A stretch of 64,000 nucleotides of DNA from Formicarius rufipectus (Eukaryota; Chordata; Aves; Passeriformes; Formicariidae): contig VXAU01000197.1 of assembly GCA_013399695.1 (NCBI GenBank), positions 778,303-842,302 on the forward strand. Reading direction: 5' to 3'. Within the stretch, counting starts at the first letter, position 1, and each line of letters opens with the position of its first letter. A program made the translations under genes and the position numbers. The notes beneath the pieces were generated by a model. That model did no database searches. It was not told the origin of the DNA and saw only the letters and a list, made by a program, of their open reading frames with translations. Below, piece after piece: positions 51,901 to 61,399 of this stretch.

Positions 51901-54900
51901 GGCAATTCTGAATGCTACATTTGTATCTGCAGGGCAGAGCTGGCATTCATCACCCCTAGGACAGGTGAGCTGTTACCACTGTCTGTGCCACACACCAAAA
52001 CCATCTTCAAGAGAACAGATTTAAAGGTAATTAAACACATGGCACTTAGTTTGCACTGTTTCGATGCAATCATGTGGCAATGGCCCTGCTGTGCTCTCCC
52101 TAACAATCCAAAAGACAGAGGAGACACAGAGAACTTTTCAGTGGTTTCTTTTAATGAAAAAGAGAAACTTGAAAATACAAGCATGGGAGACACGTTTTCC
52201 TGTGAACATTGCAACTAGGATTTCCAAGACTATTGTTGTGTCTGTCACTTGGCTGGAGAGGTCCATCAGCTGCTACCCCACAGTGCTGCAGACAAGCGGG
52301 ATGCTGGAGTGTTCCTGAACACTAACCCTCCCACTTCAGTTCAGCAGGTGTGAAAAGCACTTTGTTTAGAGATCTGGCTGGGAATAAACACAATGGATTG
52401 GAGACTTTGGTTTTTATATGCACAGGAAGCTGAACTGGAATTATTTTAAGACATCCTCCTAGTAACACTTCCACCTTTCCCTGGAAGAACTGTGGCCGAG
52501 AGCTGACGCTGAGACAGCAGTGAGCTCCTTCCAAGAGCCCCTTTGTGCACCTGGCAGGGTCTCAGTCTGCCCAAGTGAATCCCACTACTTATTACTGTAA
52601 GAACCTTTTAACAGCTATTTTTGTATTGCCAGGCTAAAAAGTAACACTGGCTGCTCTTCATTCTGTCTCAGCACTGTTACAGGAGATGTGGACACCTGTG
52701 AGCACTACAGGCTATGAATGATGGGTTCCTGAGGGGCATGTCACATGTGGGTAAGTTATGCCAGTGCTGTGGTGGAGCTGACAGGCAGTACAGACCCCTG
52801 ACCACACCCTGATGAGATCAGTCCTGAGGCTTCACCATCCAGACACTGAGCTTTGTGTAATTCAGCTGATAAAAAACTGCAGGCTTCTCTTTAAGTCAAA
52901 CAAATATATCAGTTGCACTGTCCACCTGTTCTGACAGGCAGAACCCTTGCTGTACAAACACCCTTCCACACCCACACTTTGCTTCAACAATTAAAGAGAT
53001 TTTTATTTGAAGGCCAGCCAGAGAGAGATCTGATCAATAATAGCTGTAAGCAGATGTACTCTATTTCCGAGTGCATTTCTAGGTCCAGTGTGTCTCAAAG
53101 GAGGAATATACAACATTTAAAAATCATTCCATCATTTCATGCAGAAATAGAATTAATTCCATACTTCAGTTCACATGAAATACCAAAAAGCTTAATTGGT
53201 ATTAAGTTCATTGTTCTGAAAACAGAAGAGAAAAAGAAAGAAGCTGCCTGTGACACAAAGATAGCCTGATCCAGGCAGTACTGGTCAGAGGGTCCTGTAC
53301 AGCACAATGGAGCTTGGCAGCAGACAATGAAATGAAGCAGAGAATATGGTAAAGAAAGCAGGAAGAAGCCAAAGTCTCACTGAGCAGAAAGCCTGAGGAG
53401 CTTTGCTGCTGCTGATGTCAGATAGGGAGCAGCTGTTCAACTGAGAACATGGGTACCAGAGCTGGGCAGGAGGTCCCCCTGGAGACTGCTGCTCCACTGC
53501 AGCACTCACTCACCTGTCAGAGCCAGGAGCAGCCCCAGTTCCTCTGCATGTAACCCCCTCCAGCTATTTGAATTAAGGGATTGGTTTTGTTCAGGTGATC
53601 AAATGCCCAGAAGAGGACATACCCAAAGCCACCTCCCACAGAGAGCTTCATGAGCCTAGTCCATGACACTGGCACAGCAAGAGACCTACAGAGCACAGTG
53701 ATGTGTCATACCCATGTCAGCACTGCCTGGAACAGCTCCCTGGGATAAGCAGGGGCTCAACAGTAGTTTAATAAAGGATGGACCTGACATCTGTACCTTA
53801 TTATTTGTGGCTTTCTATACTCAAAACATCACGTAATGTCTTTTCAGTAAAATGCTGACAAGTTACCTCCTGCATGACCTACTTGGAGGGTCATAGTTTG
53901 TTCTCCTGTAATGCAAAGTGATTCAGAAATACATTACATGAGAATTCCATGACTCCCAGCAGCTACTTAGCTTCCAAATTATTCCAGTCTCTGCTTAGAG
54001 GAAAGGCCAAGGGGCTCTCCTTGCTTTATCAACTCATGCTTGCTGCCATGTGAAAAGAATCTCAAAAACACAAGTGTGAGGAGGTATTTATCTAATAAAG
54101 GACCACATCTCACAAGCCTTCCAAAGCAGACTATGCCCCTTACAGTGACTGCAGGGAGCTTTGCTGCAGTCTTGCTCTTCATCCCATCACAGCAACAGTG
54201 GTTTTTGTAGATTTCCTTTACTGACAGCCAAGGGAGGTCAGACCTAGATTCATTCCTAAGTAATGACAGGAGGCAATAAGCAAGTGCACAACTTTAAATT
54301 TGTACTTCGAGATCTGATTGTAAAGCATTAAGGTTGCATGTAACTAGGTTATGTCTCTGCTGCTAAAATCTATGCATAATTTATTTATATTACAAGCTAA
54401 ACATCAGGAACTGTCAGGAGGAACCCTAACAGCTCCTTACTAGCACGAATTAAATGCTCTGCTCATCATATAAGCCCCAGGACAGCCATATGCTGTGATC
54501 CTGCACAGTATCAGTAAGCTAATTAAGACACTGCCTTTGCTCACTCCTCTTTTGTGTGGGTTTTTAATTTGAGTTGATTTTTTCCAGTCTGGGTAGGGCA
54601 GATAAGCTTCTCCCTTTCCGTGCCGCTTGCTGCGTCCGAAGTGAAGATCCACAGACAAATTCTGGCTCAGTTTTTATCTCTGTCTAAAACTACTCCTCCT
54701 CTGAAAGTCCAGTTCCCACAGACCTGCTGCACACCAAAACACTGACAGCATCATTAGCTCCAGCACCTGGAGCAGCAATCTCCCAAAGGCTGCACCCACT
54801 CTGAAAACCACACGGGTGCACCAGCCTATCAGCACAGTCAGGGGGTGGGCAGAGGTGGCACCACCTGCCCGCAGCTCCCCTGGGTGGGACTGGCAAGCAA

Positions 54901-57900
54901 GAAGCTTTGGAAGGAGCCCTGCCCAGGCCTCCTTAGTAAAACAACTGCCATACAAAAGCACAAGGAAGAACTACTTGAACAAGGATAGGGGAACACACTG
55001 AGTGAGAAGGGAAGTCTTTTGACTTTAACAAAGAACTCTATATGAAGTTAGGGGAGAAGTGTAGCTGCCTCAAGGAGGGCTCTGCACTAATGCTAATTTG
55101 CTGTTGATAAAAAAAAGAGTAAATAAAGGCTGGCACCTGAAGGCTCAAAGTTCCCTCCCTTCCTGTTCTGCCGCGCTTCAGTGAGCAAAGCTCTGCTGGC
55201 ACCAAGGGCAGCTCTTCTGGCAGCATCACCTGAACTTCCCCTCCTGCCTTCTGCTCTGCACCAGACAGCACTTCCAGGTCAAGGATCTGCACTTCAGTGC
55301 CTTCTTCCTTCACTCAGCTGGAGATGAAGGTGCCCTCAGTACAGAGAGTGCATGCAGGACAAATAGTATGTGACTGTCACCACATACAATTATCATGCCT
55401 GCAGGATACGAAGATGGATAGAGCTTGAAAGTAATGCACTTTGAAAGCTCTAATTCCCAGGCACTTTTCTTCAGAGAAAAGCCACACATTAATCATTAAT
55501 AAGAAAGAAGGGCATAAGCACCTGGCTTGGACAGCCTTTCTTCCTTTCATTCCTCAAATTCAGCATGCAGGGATGGGAAAACAGGCACACCAGTCTCACT
55601 GATACACTCCATGCAGTTGTTCCACGGTGCCAGGACTGAGATCCTTTCTGCCCAAACAAGACAATACGTTGTTTGACAAACCTTCTTTGCCTCCCTGTGC
55701 CTCACAGACACCCCCTCCTGCTACAAACAGCACGTGCTGTGGCTGTGTGGGTATGCACACAACAAAGCAAGAGGGTCTGGGGAACACATCCACTGCCTTT
55801 GTTACCTGTGACTGAAGCACTGCAAGTTAAACCTGCAGGACAAGATGTACATGCAGGTAGCAAAAGGCTCTCTGGCCTCCCCCCAAAAAAAGGCTTATAA
55901 CATTCTCATGAAAAAATTCTCTTTGACACGTCCTAAGTATTAATGATTTACCATCAAGCTTTTGCAGTCATCTTTTCTCTAAAGTACCTAAGAGGAACCT
56001 GCAGATACTTATACATAATTTCTCTACCTGGTGGAGTACGTTTTTGGCTCTAAATCCACTGAGCCCTTATCTCACACTTACCAGGCCTCTTAGGTTTTGA
56101 TTCCATGGGACCAAACTTAATTTATACCTATAGGAGTTGCTTAGTCCCAGTTGATGCCTCTAGGATCAGCCACTTCAAAAATCCCTGAACAGCTATTTAC
56201 CAGCTTCAGGGGAAGGTACAGACAGAGGTGCCAGTCCCACAATACAGACAGAAAAGTGAGGAGCAGTGACTGAAGTCCAGATCCACTCAGAAGCCTGAAT
56301 GGCACCAAAACCAGCAGAAGATATGGCTATTAAATGTTTGACCACAAAAACGTTTATATCACTCATCTTAATTATGTCAGTGCAGCAGCAGAACAGCAAG
56401 TCAGTCCATACTTTCCAAGCCTCATGTTACAGCTCCAGTCACCAGGTTGTCCCTTCCCTTCTCAGGAGCTGATGTTGGACAAGCTGTTATGTGCAAACTT
56501 GATCTGAAGAATGTGTGTTTTTTGGGCAAGTCAGGTGGGTGCAGTTTGTTTGTGTTCACACACCATGGCCAGGGCTCTGAACCCTGGGGCTGTTTGTGAA
56601 TGCCAATTTTGGTGTACTTGGAGAACTGACAAGAAATGCTGCAGCTACAGATGGTACCCCTGGAAAAGGGAGCACTTTGCATCTGTTTGCTATGCAAATT
56701 AATTCATTTAACATTTGTTGACAGCAGGTCAGTTTAGCACAGGAATCAGGCTAGAAAGTTGGCAATTTAGGAACTAAGTTCTACTCTGTTCTCTTAGAAG
56801 TGGAAAAATCCAAGAGAGAATTAAAAGTAATTAGGCAGAAAACAGCAATTAAGCCCAGAATGAATTGAATTTTTAAACCATTAAAACCCTTGCTGCTTTC
56901 AGAGAACTAGGAAGCATGGTGGGTATCTCCACAGAAAACACCAAAGATGACACCACTTCAGCAGTGGTGGGAGCCACAGACCACTTCCCTTCTGAAACGG
57001 GGAAGCTCCTTGGGAGAAGCCTGGGGACCCAGCGAGGTCTCTGGCCCTGCCTGGGGGCACATGAGCCACAGCTCCACCCTTCCCACAAGAACTCAACCCA
57101 TTCTCTTCTAAAGCACCTCAATGTCTGGGTCAAAGTCATAGGAAGGACCATGAAATGGCTTTGTTAAGATGCATCAAATCACTGCATTATTCCAAATGAA
57201 GTAGGATTTGAAGAGGCTTCTGACTTGCAAATCCCAGTAGGGATTTTAGGAGTTCAAAGAGCAAATAAAGAAGATAGTAACTAGAACAGACACTCTTCAC
57301 ATACCTAGAAGGATAAAATACAGTGTGAAGGCATAAAACTTGTCTGAATGGAATGAAGGAATATCTGTGCATATTTAATGATCCTTGTAGCAAGCAAATG
57401 TCTTCTTTACTTCGTTCCCAGACCTACTTTTTCAAACCCAAAAATTCACTTTGCTTTGTTTTCTACTGTTTCTTTCCAGACTTCTACCATATATGTTTCT
57501 CTTACCAGCTTCAACAGAATACAAAAATACCTCTATTTCATAAAATTGCACCCAAGGCAGCATCTCTCACATGGCTAGTGACCATTTTCAGCAGTAAAAC
57601 AATTATGGATATTGCAGACCCACTCATCGTATTGGATCTGCCCCTAGAAACAAAACACAGCAGGGCAAGAGGAAACATCTTTTTCCTGATCTCAGGATGA
57701 AAATGGAGACAAAATTATCATCACCTGCACTAGCTTCTGATACCTTGGTAAAGATTACAGCAAAAGCATCCAATAGATTTCATTATCAGAGCATACTCTG
57801 CAAATTGGATGTGCTGCCAAATTTGCAATGAGGAACCCACAGGATTCCCAAAACACTTACTAGAGCAGAATTTTTGGCAAGCCAAGTACAGAGTGAGATG

Positions 57901-60900
57901 ACACACAGAATCCACTAGTCTTGTTCCAGCTGAAACCAGGATTCAGAAGATCCCTACAGTGGACACAGTCATTGGAGAAGACTCGACTTTAGAAGGGGCC
58001 CTTAAAACAAACACTGCTCTCCAAAGTCAACACAGACTTTAACCAGCTGCCTTTGCCTCCTCTGATTCCCACTGGCTGTGAGTGTATGTGTAGTTCCCTA
58101 CAGTGGACTGGAATGGACACTGCCATGGATCACAGGTAATTCCAGAGTTGAACACCATGGCAAACCAGAGAGTGTATGAATGGCTTTCCTGAGGATGCCA
58201 AACTGCACTTGCTCTGATTTCCAAAGGACCAGGTCCAACGTTACAAAAAGCAGCTCAGACAGGTCCACCCCGAGTGCCTGTCCTGGGGCCACACAAAGGA
58301 AAATCAACATCCACCATCACACAGGGATTTCTGTTATTCAGAAAGTGGGTAAGCCAGGACTATACACAGCCAGTGAGGTACTTTAGCTCCAGCCCAGGGG
58401 CAGAGTGCATGGACCACGGCTCTCACCTTGTCAGGTTACCTCCCAACTCTGGTGCAGGTACAGATGTCTGCTGAGGGACTGTCCCCAATTACTGACCCTG
58501 CTGTGGAGATGCCCCTCCACCCCCCACGAGCTCTGCTGTAACACCAGCTGTGACCCACCCTTAGGCACACGAGGGCCAAAGTGACTGTGTAGGACACAAT
58601 TCACCCTGACCTGCTCAGAGCTGGCCACACATCAGCACCTGAACCCCCACAGCCAGGAGGCAGAGGCACAAACTACACAAATAGTAATGATTTCAGGACA
58701 GAACTGGAGAGGAAAGTGAGATGGATCGGGATTTGAAGAAGAGATACAGGTAAATAATTGTGGTGTTGGGAGTTTTTAATTACTTGTTTTTAATTATTTT
58801 GAAATAAGTGTTTCCATCGCTCCACATTATCAAAGGAGAGACCTAGATTAAGAACAAAGTAAAGATGAGTAAGCAGTGTTAAAAAGAAGCAAATAATAAT
58901 TAACTGGCAGTTCACGCTGTGAATCACTGAGTTTGAAACAAACTCGCCCACATCTGTTGATAAACTTCATTAGCTGAAAAAATGATACTGAAATGAACAC
59001 CCTCCTGCATGCATAATGCCTGTCTTCTGCTTACATACCCAAACTGCAAGGACATCTGAAACCTCAGAAGCTCCAAGATTCTCTGTTATTTTGGAAGACA
59101 GCACAGCTCACACCTGAGGCTCACTTCCAAAGGGGATCAGGGAGGCTGGCACACCACCAGGAGGACTAACCTCCCAATTAAATATCAAATTGGCGAACAG
59201 TTTGCAGTCTGCAATAAGCTCCATTCATGGAAAATTCAATTTCTAAGACCAGCTAGTGTGTCAATGAGGGAAGTGTAGGCAAAGGGGTTTTTAAACACTG
59301 ACGTCTGCCAGACAGATGGCTGCAACCATTTATTCTCTGCTGGTGTTAACTATCACATCTTGCTGCTGCTTTTAAGGATCAGCTGCAGAGGATTTCAGCA
59401 AACACCACAAAATTATTTCCAACACTTTTAATGTTAATTACTTTTGCTCTGTCCATTTCCATCCTCAGATCTGGAGGTGCTCTACGAAAGGCATGTAAGA
59501 CACATCAGCAGAGGATGCAGGATGGCTCACACCCACCTGCTCCAGCATCTGCTGCTCCTGCACCCCTGACCTCACTGCAGCTCCCCTTCACCAACAGGGG
59601 ACTCATAACTCACTGGCTGCTGTCCTGATGTGTTTCAAGTGCATCAGGGCCACTTTTAAATAACAGGAGTTCAAATTCTCTAACCTATCTCATTACTACT
59701 GTGCTCCACACCCCTCTTCATTAGCTTTAGGAACACAATGTCCAAAGGGGCACAAGCTTTTGTGTTTCCTGTAAAACCAGTGCTTTACTTTAAAATAAAA
59801 CCAAAACCAAGAAAACAACCAATCAACAAATCCAAAGATATTCTGGAATGCAGAAGTTCAAGTGGATCCACATACTAATAAAATTTTATGATGTGGATTA
59901 GGCCAGTCTACTAATGATCAAGTTACTGTCTACACTTATCTGGAAAATCTCATATTCATTGAGATAATCCTTTTATTCCCCTACCATGACTAATTCCCTC
60001 TTGAAGAACACTGTTAGAAAGTGAGACACTGGTAAGTAAAAACCTGTGATGTCTGGAGCCTGCTTAAAGGACCTCAGTTTCCAGTGGGACTGCAAATAAT
60101 TTCAGTAATGGGCCCTTTTAGAACACTTTTCATTACTTTCTTCATTTATGAAGTTACTCAGGGGAATAGTTATTGCAATTTAGAGACCACAAGCCCAGGA
60201 AACAGAAATGAATCAACTTCTGAAGATGCATTAATCAGTAGAAATCTGACAGAAGCATCCTTGAGAGCAACAGAAGGTATGATGCCAAATCTTTATTAGT
60301 TTTGTTCAAACTAATTGCCTTCATCACACAGCTGAAGAATCTAAACTGGGCATCACTGTTTCACCTCAGAAACAAAATGAGAGACACTGCTTAGGGAACA
60401 TTTGTTCTCCCAAGTTTTTCAGACTGCATTAGGACTCCTTCTGACCCAGCATGTACTGTCCTGCTCCTAAAGTACTTTCAGAAATGCAGATACAATATCT
60501 TACCAGAATAGACTCCTTTACACAAGGAATAGTAGAAGGAATGGATACTCAAGTTCCTAAATGGACAGTAGTTCAGGTTCTTAACTAATTTCTCATAGGT
60601 TCTTAGTCACCTTTGTTTAAAATAGGAGTGTGTCCCAAAAGGCTGACACTGAATCTGTATTTCAGGGTCTGTGAAATTGCATGAAACTCGCTCCCTTACA
60701 ACTGCAAAAAACATCTTTTCATAGGAAAGGGCATAAAAACCAAGGAGAGAGTTGCCTAAAAACAGTTCTCTAATAAATAAACCCAACACCACGAAGGGAA
60801 GCAGGGAATATACTGAAGTTTGGAGAAGGAGCCCACTGATGACACTGCAGCAGGTGAGTAACTGTGATTCTCAGTACCTGTGGCACAGTTCACATTGCAG

Positions 60901-61399
60901 AGCTCCTGTTTTGGACTCAGCCTGGTGGTTAACCCTTCCTGAGTCATTCTGCATCACGTTACACATTACACAGTGCCCTAATGAATCCTCCCCCCCCGGG
61001 TACACAACCTGCTCTTCACACCGACCCCAGTGGACAGACCCACCCTGAGGAGTCCTACACCAAGGGAGCCTGGGGCAGCACTGCTGCTGTGGCCACTGAA
61101 ATGGGGACATTTCTGCAAAAGCAAAGATACACAATACTTCTAAATCAAAATAATTTCAGTGAAATACAGCCACAGGATCTGGTGAACAGACTACCAAGCC
61201 CCAGTTCTGCCTCACCTTAAGCAACCAGAAGTGTTCTTGAAGACAGTTGTCCACTCAGCATCACGAGGCTTTGAGTCCTCATTTGGCTCACTCTCCCAAC
61301 CTGAATGGGGTATAATCACCTCGTTGGTAAGAGTCTGCAGCCCATGGTTGATGATGACCATCTTCAGAGGCTCGTAGGAGGATAAATTCCACAGGGTGC
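2087..61399 (-). CDS. ARVCF: ARVCF, C-terminal half: 13 spliced coding exons (span includes introns)
   Basis: ARVCF is an armadillo-repeat catenin that binds the juxtamembrane tail of classical cadherins at adherens junctions and can also enter the nucleus. The coding exons are complement of 61216-61399, 47810-47927, 46395-46566, 44141-44158, 39664-39735, 13885-14012, 12794-12944, 11432-11624, 10318-10429, 9644-9734, 8502-8555, 3420-3511 and 2087-2188. They total 1487 nt, all introns are GT-AG, and every split codon rejoins in frame to give 495 residues plus TAA. Segments such as SVENCVCIMRNLSYHVHKEV, YIRATVRKERGLPVLVELLQ and the final PQPVDSWV match remembered ARVCF rather than CTNND1, CTNND2 or PKP4, which diverge at these places. 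Human ARVCF is about 960 residues, so roughly the second half is present and the 5' exons lie beyond 64000. The identification is by recognition, not by a database search. Confidence 0.95.
2189..3419 (-). other. ARVCF: ARVCF intron K-L (1231 nt, phase 0)
   Basis: GTGAGC donor, GCAG acceptor. Nothing coding or repetitive recognised inside. Read-through of the exon K donor would add only a few residues before a stop, giving a tail without the PDZ ligand. Confidence 0.85.
3420..3511 (-). CDS. ARVCF: ARVCF exon 'K': charged tail exon
   Basis: This 92-nt exon has acceptor CTCCTCAG|AT and donor AAA|GTGAGC. It encodes residues 432-462: DGYSTIDHRDKERKYKSSD, then STGDASEKEPLK. Human has DGYSTVDRRERRPRG and EASEKEPLK in the same arrangement, so both ends are conserved while the middle differs. 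The exon holds about eight CpG sites in 92 bases, against almost none in the adjoining intron. Confidence 0.94.
3512..8501 (-). other. ARVCF: ARVCF intron J-K (4990 nt, phase 1)
   Basis: GTAAAT donor, CTCAG acceptor. The short open frames on both strands show no recognisable protein. No clear transposon was seen. Confidence 0.85.
8502..8555 (-). CDS. ARVCF: ARVCF exon 'J': 54-nt symmetric tail exon
   Basis: This short exon has acceptor TTTATAG|AT and donor CCCAG|GTAAAT. It reads D (completed), then NEKSGSRDMIPMDELGP (residues 415-431), then the first base of the next aspartate. Human ARVCF has EKTGSRDVIPMDALGP in the same place. Both flanking introns are phase 1 and the length is 54 nt, so the exon can be skipped without changing frame and would remove 18 residues of the tail. 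Whether it is alternatively spliced cannot be seen from DNA alone. Confidence 0.93.
8556..9643 (-). other. ARVCF: ARVCF intron I-J (1088 nt, phase 1)
   Basis: GTCAGT donor, TATAG acceptor. It contains the longest open frame in the window (8708-9247, minus, 179 codons), which resembles no protein I know and is judged a chance opening. Confidence 0.85.
9644..9734 (-). CDS. ARVCF: ARVCF exon 'I': start of C-terminal tail
   Basis: This 91-nt exon has acceptor CTTGTAG|TCC and donor CAAG|GTCAGT. It encodes residues 384-413 plus one base: SISAAPKGSKGTAGRSGYDD, then STLPLVDKSQ. YDDSTLPLVDKS is shared with human ARVCF (FDDSTLPLVDKS) and, in similar form, with CTNND1. The Gly/Ser/Lys-rich lead-in is a flexible linker after the armadillo domain. 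Confidence 0.94.
9735..10317 (-). other. ARVCF: ARVCF intron H-I (583 nt, phase 0)
   Basis: This is the shortest intron in the window. GTAAAG donor, TGTAG acceptor. Nothing else seen. Confidence 0.88.
10318..10429 (-). CDS. ARVCF: ARVCF exon 'H': last armadillo repeat
   Basis: This 112-nt exon has acceptor AAATCAG|C, with a rather weak pyrimidine tract, and donor CAG|GTAAAG. The first base completes serine 346, and the exon encodes residues 347-383: QSSRETKAASHILQMIWSYK, then ELRNALQKDGWNKSHFQ. AASHxLQxxWSYKELR and QKDGW are diagnostic of the final repeat and its C-terminal cap in ARVCF and CTNND1. Confidence 0.95.
10430..11431 (-). other. ARVCF: ARVCF intron G-H (1002 nt, phase 2)
   Basis: GTAAGT donor, ATCAG acceptor. 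It contains an A16 run at 10883-10898 (+ strand). No coding signal. Confidence 0.88.
11432..11624 (-). CDS. ARVCF: ARVCF exon 'G': armadillo repeat
   Basis: This 193-nt exon has acceptor TATCTAG|GG and the consensus donor GTAAGT. It encodes residues 282-345 plus two bases of serine 346. The run starts GSYAMGELVRNLPSRQQ, continues with NLEEDTVVAVLNTIHEI, and ends with GIQKLVAISKS. EEDTVVAVLNTIHEI is a strong ARVCF signature; CTNND2 and PKP4 have a different helix here. The PSRQQRSTK linker before it differs from the human linker, which is poorly conserved in this family. Confidence 0.95.
11625..12793 (-). other. ARVCF: ARVCF intron F-G (1169 nt, phase 1)
   Basis: GTATCT donor, TCTAG acceptor. 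Open frames on both strands are unrecognised and overlap one another, as expected by chance. Confidence 0.88.
12794..12944 (-). CDS. ARVCF: ARVCF exon 'F': armadillo repeat
   Basis: This 151-nt exon has acceptor CTATCAG|TGG and donor GATAG|GTATCT. It encodes residues 232-281 plus the first base of glycine 282: WSTYIRATVRKERGLPVLVE, then LLQSDSDKVVRAVSIALRNL and SMDRRNKDLI. VRKERGLPVLVELLQ is nearly identical to human ARVCF. The exon is visibly richer in CpG than the introns on either side, as expected for constrained coding sequence. Confidence 0.96.
12945..13884 (-). other. ARVCF: ARVCF intron E-F (940 nt, phase 0)
   Basis: GTGAGT donor, ATCAG acceptor. Nothing recognisable inside. Confidence 0.88.
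13885..14012 (-). CDS. ARVCF: ARVCF exon 'E': armadillo repeat after the loop
   Basis: This 128-nt exon lies downstream of the 25.7-kb intron. The acceptor is CCTGCAG|GC behind a good polypyrimidine tract, and the donor is ATG|GTGAGT. It encodes residues 189-231: GFELLYQPDVVRLYLSILTE, then SQNFNTLEAAAGALQNLSAG and NWM. LEAAAGALQNLSAGNW is the armadillo helix pair conserved across p120-family proteins. It starts a tight cluster of five exons within 4.4 kb. Confidence 0.96.
18947..18986. repeat. A40 homopolymer tract
   Basis: Forty uninterrupted A residues on the + strand, directly preceded by ACATT and followed by GATGAAGAAAAAG. It is preceded by about 280 bp of GC-richer sequence. It could be a retrocopy tail or simple slippage; no source gene was recognised. 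Confidence 0.8.
26892..27560 (-). mobile_element. CR1-family LINE fragment, 3' end, antisense to + strand
   Basis: On the + strand it begins with AATCAGAATCACAGAACATG, then GAGTTGGAAGGGACC and GAGTCCAACTC, the well-known reverse complement of the CR1 3' end. It continues with GCCCTGGGGAGCCTGTTC, GGTGGGGCCACCCCAGTGC and CTGACTCATGGTCAGC, all typical CR1 phrases in this orientation. It is therefore a 5'-truncated CR1 inserted in minus orientation, the same as ARVCF. The low-coordinate end is fairly secure and the high end approximate. The long + strand open frame across it (27071-27565) is not a gene. Confidence 0.88.
29170..29340 (-). mobile_element. Short, older CR1-like fragment
   Basis: The + strand reads GGGAGGTCACCTGGGCCAGC, then CCTGCTCAAAGCAGG, TTGTCCAGCCAGGTCCTGAA and CTGCTCCAGTGCCTAATTAC. 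These match the usual antisense CR1 phrasing with several differences, so the copy appears diverged. Boundaries are approximate. Confidence 0.7.
29947..29971. repeat. Short (GATG)n tetranucleotide repeat
   Basis: About six GATG-like units with one interruption (TGTATGG). Confidence 0.75.
35822..35837. repeat. Short (TG)n microsatellite
   Basis: An alternating TG run of about eight units, flanked by CAGA and CAT. Confidence 0.75.
39664..39735 (-). CDS. ARVCF: ARVCF exon 'D': rest of the inter-repeat loop
   Basis: This 72-nt exon has acceptor TGCACAG|GA and donor AAAAG|GTAATG. It begins with GA, completing glycine 165, and ends with G of glycine 189. It encodes GKKNGDLDRNFDTLDLPKR followed by SEAAK, matching human GKKDGEMDRNFDTLDLPKR closely. 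The segment closes the disordered loop and leads into the next armadillo repeat. Its length is divisible by three and both introns are phase 1, so it is also a symmetric exon. Confidence 0.95.
39736..44140 (-). other. ARVCF: ARVCF intron downstream of the microexon (4405 nt, phase 1)
   Basis: GTGAGT donor, GCACAG acceptor. A GC-richer part at about 43470-43950 has long minus-strand open frames without recognisable protein content. If the intron were retained, the frame from the microexon would run only about 20 codons before a stop. Confidence 0.85.
44141..44158 (-). CDS. ARVCF: ARVCF 18-nt microexon encoding EEWFNQ in the basic loop
   Basis: The exon sequence is AGGAGTGGTTCAATCAAG, with acceptor TAATTAG and consensus donor GTGAGT. 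With the G left by the exon before and the GA supplied by the exon after, it reads E-E-W-F-N-Q and the first base of G (residues 159-165). Human ARVCF has EEWFHQ at this place, and CTNND1 exon C encodes a six-residue DEWFSR insert in the same loop. Both flanking introns are phase 1 and the length is 18, so the exon can be included or skipped without a frameshift. Skipping would join KKAK directly to GKK and make a more continuous basic stretch. The upstream tract is pyrimidine-rich with UGCUGC at 44174-44179. It was found only because the flanking exons do not join to the family sequence without it. Confidence 0.93.
44174..44179 (-). promoter_or_regulatory. UGCUGC motif upstream of microexon acceptor
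   Basis: The + strand reads GCAGCA, so the pre-mRNA reads UGCUGC inside a U-rich tract, 13 nt upstream of the acceptor AG at 44160-44159. UGC motifs in this position are known binding elements for SRRM4 (nSR100), which promotes neural microexon inclusion. Function here is inference. Confidence 0.4.
45687..45777. repeat. 45/46-bp direct tandem duplication
   Basis: Two units, 45687-45731 and 45732-45777, both begin GAATTCA and share an identical 28-base core (copies at 45706-45733 and 45752-45779) that includes GTTTCTCTAAAACAACAAAG. The first part of the two units differs at several positions. It lies in the intron before the microexon. Confidence 0.85.
46395..46566 (-). CDS. ARVCF: ARVCF exon 'C': armadillo repeat and start of basic loop
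   Basis: This 172-nt exon has acceptor GTAACAG|TCC and donor AAAG|GTATGT and encodes residues 102-158 plus the first base of codon 159. The first half, SVENCVCIMRNLSYHVHKEV, ends an armadillo repeat. The second half is the long insertion loop of the p120 family: a Gly/Thr-rich stretch, then QKKKKDD, then CFGGKKAK. In CTNND1 the matching loop lies between repeats 5 and 6 and carries a nuclear-localisation signal; the lysine clusters suggest the same here. IMRNLSYHVHKEVPGAD is the ARVCF form, whereas CTNND1 has a different residue set at this position. Confidence 0.96.
46567..47809 (-). other. ARVCF: ARVCF intron B-C (1243 nt, phase 0)
   Basis: GTGAAC donor, AACAG acceptor. An A17 run lies at 46651-46667 (+ strand), close to the acceptor of exon C, so the minus-strand pre-mRNA has a long U tract about 85 nt upstream of the exon. 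Confidence 0.87.
47810..47927 (-). CDS. ARVCF: ARVCF exon 'B': armadillo repeat segment
   Basis: This 118-nt exon starts with G, completing AG|G arginine, and ends on a whole codon (AAG). The acceptor is CTGCCAG and the donor GTGAAC, a weaker donor than most in this gene. It encodes residues 63-101: NVSSDGAEARRRLRECDG followed by LVDALLHALQSAVGKKDTDN and K. The string matches human ARVCF almost residue for residue, including the DTDNK exon end that precedes SVENC. It supplies helices of a central armadillo repeat. Confidence 0.96.
47928..61215 (-). other. ARVCF: ARVCF intron A-B (13288 nt, phase 2)
   Basis: GTGAGG donor, GCCAG acceptor. Apart from short A runs (for example 49550-49562) I see no repeats, genes or RNA genes. 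The open frames are short and lack recognisable domains. Confidence 0.85.
61216..61399 (-). CDS. ARVCF: ARVCF exon 'A': armadillo repeats, first exon in window
   Basis: This 184-nt exon begins with GC, completing a glycine codon split by the upstream intron, and ends in AG of an arginine codon. The acceptor reads CCTGCAG|GC and the donor AAG|GTGAGG. It encodes fragment residues 1-62, starting GTLWNLSSYEPLKMVI and ending FKNTSGCLR. The LWNLSSYEPLK stretch is the typical helix-3 core of an armadillo repeat, and PHSGWESEPNEDSKPRDAEW is a signature of the p120 subfamily. The concave surface of these repeats contacts cadherin tails in CTNND1 structures, and the same role is inferred here. The preceding exon is not in the window. 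Confidence 0.96.

Noticed and set aside
11432..61399. Assignment to CTNND1, CTNND2 or PKP4 instead of ARVCF
   Set aside because: VENCVCIMRNLSYHVHKEV, EEDTVVAVLNTIHEI and the PQPVDSWV end fit ARVCF; the three paralogues differ at these sites, and CTNND1 lacks the DSWV end.
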